Source of the DNA: Lates calcarifer | Lineage: Eukaryota > Chordata > Actinopteri > Centropomidae | Direction of reading: 5' to 3' | Assembly: GCF_001640805.2 (NCBI RefSeq) | Contig: NC_066854.1 | Span: 10,535,775 to 10,599,774 of the forward strand | DNA length: 64,000 nucleotides | In this document: in pieces, positions 1 to 10,628 of the stretch | Numbering within the stretch: position 1 is the first letter of the stretch | Layout of the letters: each line of letters starts with the position of its first letter | Position numbers and translations under genes: made by a program | The notes under the pieces: model-generated | What the model was told of the DNA's origin: nothing | Seen by the model: only the letters and a program-made list of their open reading frames with translations | The model's database searches: none

Positions 1-195
1 GACTGTTTGGCTAGCTAGCTAAGGTTAGCTTGTGATCGTTGGAATTGTTTGACTCAGGCTGCCTCTGGCCAAGAAATAGTCCTGCACATTAAAAAAGTGC
101 ATTTGATTGTTTTCTACTTCAGGTTTTGTGCAGATTAAACGAAATATGATGCTACATGTTAGTTAATCAGCTTTAAATGTTCTGGTTGCCATAAT
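1..195. repeat. fragment of a teleost TTAA-type inverted-repeat element
   Basis: A diverged piece of a very common fish repeat. It has GCTAGCTAGCTAAGG-like words, then an internal motif reading GGCCAAGAAATAGTCC, then a GATTAAACGAAATATGA-like stretch. The same family recurs at 4312-4533, 9500-9552, 21340-21645 and 38355-38508. The terminal ends are not visible here, so this is a partial copy. The family assignment rests on recognising recurring words, not on a search. Confidence 0.5.
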
Positions 196-1686
196 TTTTA
201 ACTATTAGACAAAACCTGGCAAGCTGTTTCCCCATCTGCTCATAAATGCAGACATGTTAGGCCATGTGAACTGATCAAGATCAAGACTTTTGATGATGAC
301 ATGTTTATAGCGTGTTTTTTGTAGCCTCCCAGAGTAAGCAAGAGTTAAGAGATCAGGAGAACCTGAAGTAATGAAGAAATATGCAGACCACAGAAGGTTA
401 ATATTATGATCAACAAGTAGATAGATGTGCTTCACTGGCTTCATAAATGTTTCATTTATGTGATGAATACCAAAAACCTCACTTGTAAGCAGTTATTTCT
501 TCTCTATTTAAAATTGAAATGAAATGCTGAGGCCAATTATTTCTGAGATCATGGACAACGAGCCGCAGCCACGCTAAAAACATCTCAGAGGAACATGGGA
601 GAGATCTAATGAATCTAATAGTTTTATACAAGAACAAGCAGGATATTCAATAGCTGGGTTAATAGGTATTTTATTATTCCTAACATGGAAAGTCTGGTCT
701 ATTTTCTCAGCTGGCAGCTGATCAGAAACTGTGCTCCAGCTTTATAGAATCCTGCTGGAAAATTGCTCGGTATCTAACAAGAGACTGTCTTTCAGAGAGG
801 CTTTTCTCTGGGCTTCATTTCGCCTGTCAGAAGGTAGCCATCATGCTGAAAGTGCTCGAACAGTCACACATCTTCAGGAGTGTGACTTAGCGATGAGCTG
901 GCTCCCATCAGGCCAGAGTCAAGGTGCCACGTGAGGCCTGAGTCAGACTGAGACGGCATAGAAACTGAGATCCGCTGCAAGACTTTGTCCCTCTGCTTCA
1001 CTTTGAGCTTTGAATGGTTGAGGAGAGCTTTTGAATGGTGGGGTCCACAATCCTATTATTGTCTCAGAAATGTGATGCACCATCTGTGAGAACAGGGTTG
1101 CTGAATCTCCTTTTCAATTACTGGGTTCTCTGAGCTGTGATAAAGAAGGAGGGGGGCAGGAGGGCCAGCTGACTCGGACTTTGAATACAAACTTTTTGTT
1201 ATCCAGCTTCTTTGGCTTATCTTATACTTTTAGTCAAGGTAAGGGCTTCTGAGAAATATTGGGTGAAAGTGAGCCAAATTTATTCAAACCATATGAATAC
1301 TGGTCTTATACTAAACAGTGAATAATGACCAGGATGTCCTTCACTGCAGATGTGATCAATGTTTCTTTCTAACTGAAAAACCTGCAGTAACATTTTACTT
1401 TCTCTGCATAGCCTGTACAACGATTAAGAATTTCACTTGGCTAGGTTTGAATTAGTGTTGATTAAAAAGCTGTGGTAGAGTGTGAATTATAGTTCTGTCT
1501 TAACAGGACTATAATTCAAGAGTAAAGCTACATAGGGCTATGGCCTCGTCAAGAACTTATCTGCGGACACCAGTTCACCAGAGAAAACCTCACAGACCCA
1601 GCGAATTTGGCAGTTGTCAGCCCAGCTAGCTCCAGTCGCTAATGGAACAAGTTACAATTTATTTATCAGAGTGTAAACTGCTGCCT

Positions 1687-1819
1687 GCCCCTACCCTGCC
1701 TCTGATTGGCTCACCCTGATATTCTTACCTTAACCAATCATCACTCCTGGATGCTTAAACCTAACCAAGCCAACCAACAAAAGTAAGGAATACTAACCAA
1801 TCAGAGGCAGGGTAGGGGC
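1687..1819. repeat. inverted repeat with 23-bp perfect arms and CCAAT motifs
   Basis: The arms at 1687-1709 and 1797-1819 are perfect reverse complements over 23 bases. Each holds a CCAAT/ATTGG motif and a C- or G-rich end. Weaker complementarity continues inward for about 20 bases, around ATTCTTACC against AAGTAAGGAATA. The spacer is about 87 bases. This looks like a degenerate foldback or MITE copy. No target-site duplication was identified. Confidence 0.65.
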
Positions 1820-4311
1820 GGGTCTTCGCCCACCTATTGTGGAATAAAAAATAAAGCTGTGAAAGCAGCTCACTGTTGGTCAATGGAATTAATTGAACTT
1901 GATGCAAAAAATTTGTATGGATTTATTTCAACCCAGTGAACAAATTCACTAATTGCAGAAATTGTGTTGGAATGAATTGATTGTCGATTTCAATCGCTGG
2001 CTTGATGAGATTTTTGCAGAAGTGTGCCCAAGAAATGACCAGATTTTACATTACACAAGATGTATGTGCTTGAGTAAAATGTTACATTGCTTTATCATCA
2101 AACGACCTCATCAGGAAACTAGTGAAAGTGACTGAATTATATAGAGCTATTCTAGTTCATTTTATTCTGCCTATAATTTTTCCACCAGTTTTCTCAAGCG
2201 ACTATTCTATCTACAAAGAATTTGTTTGTATGTGTGCAGTGCTTTTGAATCTTCAGATGTGCTTGTAGCAGTCATATGGCTTCATATGTCTGCATCTAGA
2301 TCATAGTCTGTTGCTTCCTATGAAATGCATGTGACATGAAAGCTGTCACATTGAATGATTTGGAGCAAATATCACACAAACATTTGTCTACTAACATCAG
2401 CATCTGCTTGTATCAGCCCATTCCCCCCCCCGTCTGATCTGAGCCTCCTATGAGTGAGGCCCTCTATTAGCTAAAACCAATCAATACACAGGATCATTGT
2501 GACTATCCTCACCCATTGATTTTATGGCAATCCTGCCTGGGAAACCCATCTACTTTTTGCAAACTCATCTGTTAGCACACGCCCATTAGACATATAATAC
2601 CCCATCCATCCTTCTAGTCTTCCATTCGCCCGTGTATCCATCCATCTGCCCCCAGCTCGATAATAATGTGAATCATGGCCCCTGTGCTGTTTTGGTGGCA
2701 GTTATGAGATCGATGTTGTAATATTCCGGGTGTGTGCGTTTGTGTTTGTGTGCAGTCCTCAATCACATTTATGTATCCATGTTTGTGTTTTTGTTGCTGG
2801 TCGTATGATGCAATTACCGACCAACTTACCAGCTCAGTGTGTCTGTTCCCCCCCGAGGTACAGTTTGCATAATGTATTAGAATTTGGATTTTCGTGGCTT
2901 CTAGCAAACTTTTACAGAAATGGCTGCAAGGGCATCTGGCACCAATAACACATTAATTCCATTTGTAAAGTTTGTATGCCTTAAGGCATCATTCAACTGA
3001 GAATTAGGTGCGACCTGGAGAATTAACAGGCGTAGTTTCAGCTGAGGATTTTAAATCTTCTCTCCCAGGTCGAGGTCTGCCCAAAGATCCTCGACTATAA
3101 ACTTCACAGTTTCCTTCAAAAGCTAGTTATCAAGCGGACTACTGTGAGTGTCTGCCCGACTTGGGTTTAATGAACAAGAAAAAGGATTAGAGCGTGTTCA
3201 TCCTGAGAAGGGAAGATACAGTGCACGGGGGGGGAATGTGAGCATTTGGTTGGTTAGTTGACTGGTAATTAACTTGGCAGCACCTTGCCCAGAATCACTG
3301 CAGAATCTCCTCGACTCACACATTAGCCTCTCAATACTGTCAAGTGTCACGGGGGTGAAGCTTTGATCAGCGCGCCTGTCGGAAAACTCAACTAAAAAGA
3401 ACTTACAGGAGCAATAACTGAAACATATGAGACATGCATATAATGGAAAACTGTCCATTCTGTTTAATATATTCACAGAAAATGTAGCAACTCCAGCAGC
3501 AGTTACACTGAGATGCTGCCTCTGCCTTATTGCTTGATATTTACACAGCTTATAAGAATGCAATGGAGTCCTATTAATGCACTCTTGCTTAATGCACATA
3601 CAGTATTAGTACATGGGGGAATATGATCTCTACAGTTATATCTATATAGTTGCTGCAGTGTATTTTAAAGTGTGTATTACTACACCAATATCTTCTGTTT
3701 TGTTTCATAGCTCTTCTTTAGAAGCCAAACAGATTGCTAAGTGCTGATCTTAGATCAGTGCTGCCTTCCCCTGGCACTAATAAAACAGATGGTCATGTGG
3801 ATTTGTACTGAAATGTTGAAAGCGCTGATGAATTTGGGCCCTGCACTCCTGGACAGGAACCTAATCCTTCAGATAAAAGGCTCAATATCTTGTAGCTGTC
3901 TGTGACTACCTGTAACTGTGTCATCAATTCAAATCACAGCACTGTCAGTGCTATACATCACCTGGAAGTGCACTTTCCTTCAGTATGAATGTGCACAACC
4001 CCCCCGCCCCAGCTATCAGTCTTTCTAAGTGTAGGGCTTGAAAATATCACTCATTTGAAAACCTGTGGCTCTATTTCACAGAGGCTTCACCCTCTAATAG
4101 GGCTCTACAGGCTGAGCGGCTCATCTTCATGTATCCATGTGCTGAAAAATTATATATAAATATGTGCTCTGCCAAATATAATGAGCCAATTCAATGCTAT
4201 GGTGGTTGGCCTCATAAGAAGTCAATGAGGCAATAAGCCCGACTTCTCATGCAGTTTGTATGCCGGTTGGTGGCAAAGATGCGTAATCATTGTGATTTTT
4301 AAAATCACTTC

Positions 4312-4533
4312 TTAAAGGAGTAGTTCAACATTTTTTTTCCATTTGTTGTAATGTATTGATCTATATAAGTGCTAATTAGCGAGCGAGGATAGCTGTCACC
4401 CCCAGTTTCCAGTCTTTCTGGAAGCTAAGCTAACATTCTTTAGCTTTATATGAGAAGGTTTCTTCCTTTCTCATTTAACTACTGGCAGGAAAAGAATGTG
4501 TTTTTCCAAAAAATAGCAAACTATTCTTTTAAA
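4312..4533. mobile_element. complete-looking TTAA-ended MITE
   Basis: It starts TTAAAGGAGTAGTTCAACAT and ends with a reverse-complement-like terminus, CAAACTATTCTTTTAA. Both ends carry TTAA, the target used by piggyBac-like and Kolobok-like transposases. The interior has the words CCAGTCTTTCTGGAAGCTAA and GCTAACATTC, typical of this teleost family. It is non-autonomous with no coding capacity. The superfamily is inferred only from the TTAA ends. Confidence 0.7.
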
Positions 4534-4635
4534 ACTTATTTCCTTTAATAGTGTTTCTTTTGTGATACTTTTACCTACAGTGTTATTAATGCTCTTTTTG
4601 TTATACTTTTTATCTTTTAATCCTGCCTTTTGTCC

Positions 4636-4690
4636 GTTTGCTTTGTGAAGCACTCTACAAAAGCACTATATAAATAATGCTTCTTCTTTT
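4636..4690 (+). mobile_element. LINE 3' tail (L2-type) fragment
   Basis: The stretch around TTTGTGAAGCACT and GCACTATATAAATAA resembles the conserved 3' tail of teleost L2-like LINEs, just before their terminal short repeat. No reverse-transcriptase sequence remains next to it. A short fossil. Confidence 0.45.
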
Positions 4691-5689
4691 TCATCTTCCG
4701 CTCGTTATTTTTATTGTTTCTTTTGTCTGTTCCTCATCCTCGCCGTGCTAGAAAAGGGAGAAAAAGATCAGAACTCTCAGTGTTCCTCATTTCCACAGTC
4801 TGTATAAGCTGGTGCAGTGGCTGGGCATGACCGCCTTCAAGCATCAACAAAAGAAACCCCCACCGCCACCACCACCCCCCGTGTGTGATTTGGTCTTTCT
4901 GTGTCTTAGCACTTGAAAGAGACGTGTGGGTGTGAGAGACTTATTGTGCAAGACTCGTACAGTGCCGGTGCACTGTTAAGATCTGCATGTGTTGACTGCG
5001 CCACCCACCTCCTTCTGCTTAGCCGGAGCTGGAGAGGTAGGGGGTGGAGGTGGGGGTGAGGGCGTTATTCTAGTTGACCGGGAGTGTACAGTGGTCAACA
5101 GCCAGTCAGTACCGTGTGACAGAACGAGTGGGCTGCCTCTCCATCCGGCGCTTTGCAGAAAGGCTTCACACCCAGACAGTGAAGTCTCTCTGACAATAAT
5201 AAAAACTGTAACTGCAGTTCTGTGATCACAGCTGGAGAATTCTAACAAGGCATCTTGCTCTTCTGGATTTTCTGAGCACATAAACACATATCCCAATCCC
5301 TATGTATCCTTCTTTATCCCTAACGTTGGCTTAAATGTTCAGATTTCATCTCCTCTATTACGATTCTTTGTTGTACTTTGATTTGGTAGATAATCTTAGC
5401 CCAGGTTTGGGGGGATGTAAACAGAGAGTATAACATTGCTATTGTATAACTGTGCGTTTTTGCCTATATTTTCTTACATTTATAGCAAAACAGCATTCAT
5501 TCATTTAAAGAATACTGAATGAGCTATTAGCTGAAGGAAACAACAAGGAAATATGATGATTCTGAGGCAAGTTCTGCAGTTCAAAGGAGCGTATTTTTAT
5601 GTCTCTGTGCCGATGACAGTCGCAGCTGGAGTCATTGTGTTTTTGGATTGTCTGCCCATCCATCACCATGTCAATGCATTATATCTGCA

Positions 5690-5990
5690 ACACCTGGAGG
5701 GAATTTTATTACATCTGGCACAAACATCTACTTGAACTCAAGGATGAACTGATTAGATTCTGACAGTTAAAGGTCAAAGGTCAAGATCACTGTGACCTTG
5801 CAAAACATATTTTTGACCATAACCTAAGAATGTATATTCTAATTATGACTAAATATCACACAGATGTCTAATAGAGTGACGTGATGACATTTTCTAGCCA
5901 AAAGGTCAAAGGTCAGTGTGACATCAGATTGGGATCTGGGGAGTTTGGAGGCCAGGTCAACATCTTGGGCTCTTTGTTGTGTTCCTCAAG
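5690..5990. repeat. dispersed teleost repeat carrying AGGTCA direct repeats
   Basis: This matches a familiar fish interspersed repeat: a CTTGAACTCAAGGATGAACT-like word, then AGGTCAAAGGTCA at 5771-5783, a TGACCATAACCTAAGAAT-like word, and a second AGGTCAAAGGTCA at 5903-5915. The bases after about 5932 look like part of a different common repeat. AGGTCA repeated with one base spacing (DR1) is the shape bound by RXR/PPAR/HNF4-type receptors. Its presence in a repeat does not show that it is used. Confidence 0.5.
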
Positions 5991-8507
5991 ACATTTCAGA
6001 GCAGCTCTGTAGTGTGGTGGATAGAGCTAGAGTTACAATGTGTAACTATACATCTCCATCGCAGTGCGTCAGTAGCCAAGTGGTTTTGGTTTGATGTAGT
6101 ATCCTTTCAGGTTTCATGTCAGCGCAGCAGCAGTCAAAAAAAATTACCTTCTCGCGAACAGCTTTTAATAATGCACGACAGAGCCTCACGGAGCATAAAA
6201 GGCATTGAGATGTCTTTTTCTGACGATGATGTTCTCTTTGTTCTCGAGTATCGCTACAAGTCAGCCTTTGTTCTGTTAGTGCAGGGATAAGATAAAGCCG
6301 TTCTCTGCTTCCATCAGACTCCACATCACATCCCACACCCATTATCCACATAGTTCTCTTTCTTCTCCAGGCTGCAATCCACAGATCTGTAGGTTTTTAA
6401 AAGTTGTGCAGTTGACAATATACACTAAATCCTTAATCTTGTACCTTCTGATAACAAAGCTTTTCACAATAGAAATGGTTTACAGGAGAGAGCATGGCAA
6501 AGGCTGATCTGGCAGAGGAAGAGAATAAATTGTTGTCGACCAAGCCATGGAGCGGTCCACCACTCAAATACTTATTATGGTTCCTGTAAATTGAATTGCA
6601 CTATGCTCATAGGAGTATACATAATGACTTCCTCCCCTGAATGATAATGCTAAGCTATGGGTTAGACAGGATATGCTCTTCCGTCGTGAAACAACACACG
6701 AGAATGAATGGTTGCTGCTGCTTGTAACAACAGAGGATCAGTGTGGTGAATTTATTCCCGGGGGGCTCCTTTATAGCTGCTGGTGACACACAGGTATGGG
6801 TTTATTAATGCTATTTGTCTCACCCAGGCTCACCCTCAGTATACAGGCTATGTGGAGAGTCAGCTTGCTCCCTTTCTGCAGATTATGCATATTCATACAT
6901 TCAAATACAGCTTGGCCTTGGATTGTCTCCAAAGGAATTTGACCCTTGGGTAACAGAGGTTCTGGTGTGCATTTGAGAGGAGCTAGTCTTTTAATCAGGC
7001 ATGTCTTTTAGCCTTCTCATTCTGTCTGACATTGTGATGATGGAGCGGTTTGTTTGACAAATAGATTTTCTGACACCTAAGGTGAACCAGGAGGTTCCTG
7101 TATTGTAAGGGTGTGTTCATGCTTGTCATCGTCTTTGTAAATAATTGCGTCTGGTATATTTCGTGCTGCCACCATATAGGTGACACACATTTTGTACTGC
7201 ATCTTATGAAAGGTGCTACTGTGTACATGTTTGTAGAGTTTGATCAGCCTGACCCATTAGCTAAGATAATGGTTTGACTTGGCAGCTGTAACAATCACAA
7301 AAGCCACCAACAGTTTGATTACGCCTAGTCCTCCAGCACTGAATAGTGTGAAGGTGTTTTATCTAATTCAAATCCAGTATAGATTCCACTTATCCAATCA
7401 TAATCCTTCTTGGATCTTATTAGGTTTACCTCTCAACATTTGCAAGTAACTAAAGGCTAAAATAATGTTCACTCAGAGACGTTTAATCAGCTTTCGTTGT
7501 CTTAGACGGCAGAGATGGTTTTTCGCAGCCTAATTGATAATAATAAAATGATAATAATAATAAAATGAGGTGAGAATTAAAATATATGAAATGTTCTTAT
7601 CTGACACATTCAATTAACAGCTACAGCCTACTGTACTGCACCAGCTGCTGTACTCACCACTGTATTAACTACAAAAACACACAGTCCATTCACAGTCAGG
7701 TAGTGATGTGTCTTTTCACTCTAACAATCACTGACAGAACGCAGAGAGCACATCGACCACCAAACACAAAAACTTTTCATTTTTACGTTAGACATTACAC
7801 AAGTAATAGTCATTTTTGTTTGTGGCTGAGTCCTTTGCTGCAGGATTCAAACTGACTTCAAAGGTTTCAGAGGAAATGATTCAGTATGAAATCCACTGTA
7901 ACTGTATTAATTCTATCTCATTGATAACACCCTCACTGTTTACTCTGCAGTCGCCTACAGCCTTATCACAGCTGTGTGAAGTTACCACCCCTTCTGCTCC
8001 ACACTGAAAGTGCTCAACGTGGAGTGGCTTTTATTAGGAAGCAGTTGATGTTTTGGCACCAGGAGGATGTAAATCATCAATTATCTGTAATTATCCTCTA
8101 TACAGAATTTCATAGTGATCTTCCCAGTTGTTGCTGAGACACTTTGTTTGGGAAACCTTGATGAAGGGGGCTTTTACATCAGGGCCCAGATCCGAGTACA
8201 CTTGACTCCAAAGTCCAGTTTGTTTGATCAGTATTGACTCTACTGTATCAGAGCATGGATCAGGGTTAACTGTGCCTTGGTCCACTTGCTTCTTCTTCTT
8301 TGTGTTTATTATTGGATCACAAACCGACCAGGTGCATACTGCCACCTACTTTACTGTACATAACAAGCTGACTGGTGAGGGAGGGGATGTCATACCTTCT
8401 CATACTATGGGAATCGAAGCAATGACAACGCCCAAACAAACCAGCTGCCATTTTCCTTCTGCCTCACCCAGCTCTCTAAATGTTTACTCACCTTTTCTCC
8501 CCTGCAG

Positions 8508-8769
8508 GGATCTCTGTCAGCATCTCCACCTTCAGCCTCGTGGCCATCGCCATCGAGAGATACAGCGCCATCTGTAACCCGCTGAAGTCCCGCGCGTGGC
8601 AGACCCGTTCCCATGCTTACCGTGTCATCGCCGCCACTTGGGTGGTGTCGCTGCTAATCATGGTGCCATACCCGGTGTTCAGCAACCTCAGGTCCTTCCC
8701 CAAGACCAACAGTACTGTCGGCCACATGTGTCGCCTGCTATGGCCCAGCCAGCAAGCTGAACAGACCTG
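8508..8769 (+). CDS. cckbr: cckbr internal exon: TM3 to extracellular loop 2/TM5 boundary
   Basis: A 262-bp exon of the cholecystokinin B (CCK2)/gastrin receptor, a Gq-coupled plasma-membrane receptor for CCK and gastrin peptides. The acceptor CCCCTGCAG ends at 8507 and the donor GTAAGT starts at 8770. The exon starts in phase 1 and ends in phase 2. It begins Gly-Ile-Ser-Val-Ser in TM3 and carries the E/DRY-type motif ERY at 8555-8563. It continues through intracellular loop 2 (CNPLKSRAWQTRSHA), TM4 with VPYP, and extracellular loop 2. That loop has an N-glycosylation sequon (NST) and the conserved disulfide Cys at 8729-8731. Loop-2 and TM4 residues favour CCKBR over CCKAR, although extracellular loop 2 itself (MCR, 8726-8734) is CCKAR-like. 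Teleosts can have cckbra and cckbrb, and I cannot say which this is. Confidence 0.93.
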
Positions 8770-9499
8770 GTAAGTTCTTTACTCAAGAAGAAGCATTAAC
8801 TAGAGCTCTGTTGACAAGGAACAAGGAAACATACAACCTAAAATAAACAAGAAAAAAAAAAAACCTGGAGAGAAAAATCCTCAAGTCATTCATTAGACCA
8901 TCAAACGTGTCTGATCTAATTTTAATGATAAAAGGAAAAACCATCTGTCTTACCAACATCACTTGTTAGGTGAGGTGAGGCCTGCTAGCTATTTTCCAGC
9001 AGTGACAGCTGCCATTCTGAAGGAGCAAACTCTGCACAAATCTGAAAACTTTTCAAAGATTTCATATTCATGACAATAATTAGGTAGACGTGCCTCCACA
9101 ACCTCGACAGGGATAAGTGAGTAAAAGATGAATGGATGGAGTCAATTAGTGAAGGGAATACAATCTGCATGGCTTTGCTTCTAAATGTGTGCAGAAAGTC
9201 TGATTTACATTTGGTGTAATTGTGTAATTTACATATGCATTACCATGACAAGCAGACAGTAGCTTCATTTTTTTGAAGCAATCAGACCAATTCTTACTGA
9301 TTGCCTGCAGTTAGACTGCATACTGGTTTGGTCATTTTGGCAATGTCTCAAATTTCTTGAACCTTTATGCGCCTCACTGAGCAGTAAATGATGTAGATAT
9401 CTTTCATATTCAAGGACAGTAGTAATTCACCTTCAGCAACAGTTGATACCGTGCTTGGTGTGTTTGTCCCAAGTCATCACTTAAGTTTAAAAGAAGCAG

Positions 9500-9552
9500 G
9501 TCTGACATTTGGGAAATGCACTTTCTCGTTCTCTTGCCAAGAGTTAGACAGC
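9500..9552. repeat. terminal fragment of the TTAA-type MITE family
   Basis: The words TCTGACATTTGGGAAATGCA and TCTTGCCAAGAGTTAGACA match the terminal part of the family seen complete at 4312-4533. Only one end is recognisable. Confidence 0.5.
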
Positions 9553-10585
9553 AACAGAAGTGGGCAGGTTAACTGAAAAATTGAATCAATCTATTATTAC
9601 ATACTAGTAATCAAAAAATAATTACATTACTTTTCTAGTTACTCAACAGCAGAAGTAATTACTTACATTACCTTACCTTGTTTATTTGTAACTCAGCCCA
9701 GCTCCATCAAAAGTGCTTATTTTGTTGTTTAACTATAAGCAGAGTTTGGAGTTGTAGCGAGGATGAGAGGGATAGAGAGTATAGATAATGACGAACAGAG
9801 GGCTCTTAAATTCTTGTCACTTTACTATTAAGCCCATGGGCAGAGGCTGTAACGGTGGTTACAGAGGTGGTGTTTGAAAAAAGAGTGAAGTCATTAGGTG
9901 GGAGTGTTTTTTAAGATGGAAAAGGGTGAACAGGCAGCCCCTGTTGAGGCTTAATTAGAGACAGTTGGAAATGGATCCATTTTCCGGCATAGCAGGGGTC
10001 GCTCCAAAAGGTGGAGGAGCTGAGAAAGAAAGTAAAGACCACATCATTAGACGCAGATACTGTAAATAGTGTCTCTGCCTTCAGTATTGGTGCTGCGAAG
10101 ATGCATGTAACCATTTTACCGTCATTTTAAATTAACAAGATTGCTGTTAGGCTCCTGACTGTACACTGAGGAGGAGGGAAGAGTAAAGCTTTCGTGAAAG
10201 GTCAGCAGGGACATGATTACTGCTGCTACAGTCTGGATTGCTCTGCATTAAGAAACTCATCCATCCAACCACATGCCCTCTGAGGACCAATAAATACTGC
10301 TTTGCTGGGAAAAAGCACCCCAAGTACATGGATTTACAGATATGTTGGAGTATCTTGGGGTACATTACTCAGGGATTTTCCAAGGTTTGTCCATAAACAA
10401 GTTTGGGTCCTGCAGGATGGCACAATTAAAACAAAGAAGAAGCTGAACCTTGTACATTTCTCCACTTGACAACCTTTTGTGGTCAAACTCTCTGAAGAAT
10501 TCAGTTTTCTCCAACTGTCTCTCAAACTCCCCAAGCTTCACTGGGAAAGATGAAGCAGTGGGAGACCAGTTAATTAGCCCGCTCG

Positions 10586-10628
10586 GGCGAGGAGGAAGAG
10601 GAGGAGGTGGAGGAGGAGGAAGAAGAAA
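10586..10628 (+). repeat. purine-rich GAGGA/GGAGGA tract
   Basis: A simple-sequence tract of GAG and GGA triplets on the plus strand within the cckbr intron. It produces a spurious poly-Gly/Arg open frame. It has no further features. Confidence 0.7.

Larger units (their letters stand above)
1..8507 (+). other. cckbr: intron upstream of the first visible cckbr exon (inferred)
   Basis: No coding exon was found in this stretch. In CCK receptors, the exon before the one at 8508 encodes TM1 to early TM3. No open frame here carries a TM1/TM2-like sequence, so that exon probably lies before base 1 and this whole stretch is intron. The acceptor at 8506-8507 follows a pyrimidine run. The interval holds several old repeats, listed separately, plus low-complexity (TAA)n-like sequence near 7540-7567. 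It contains nothing else I can support. Confidence 0.6.

Noticed and set aside
3198..3599. 133-codon minus-strand open frame inside the inferred cckbr intron
   Set aside because: No recognisable family, no coding-like bias, and it lies in an intron amid repeats.
8480..8507. ATG at 8480 as the start of the receptor exon
   Set aside because: It lies in the intron's pyrimidine-rich 3' end. The acceptor ending at 8507 and the phase match with CCK receptor genes show that the exon starts at 8508.
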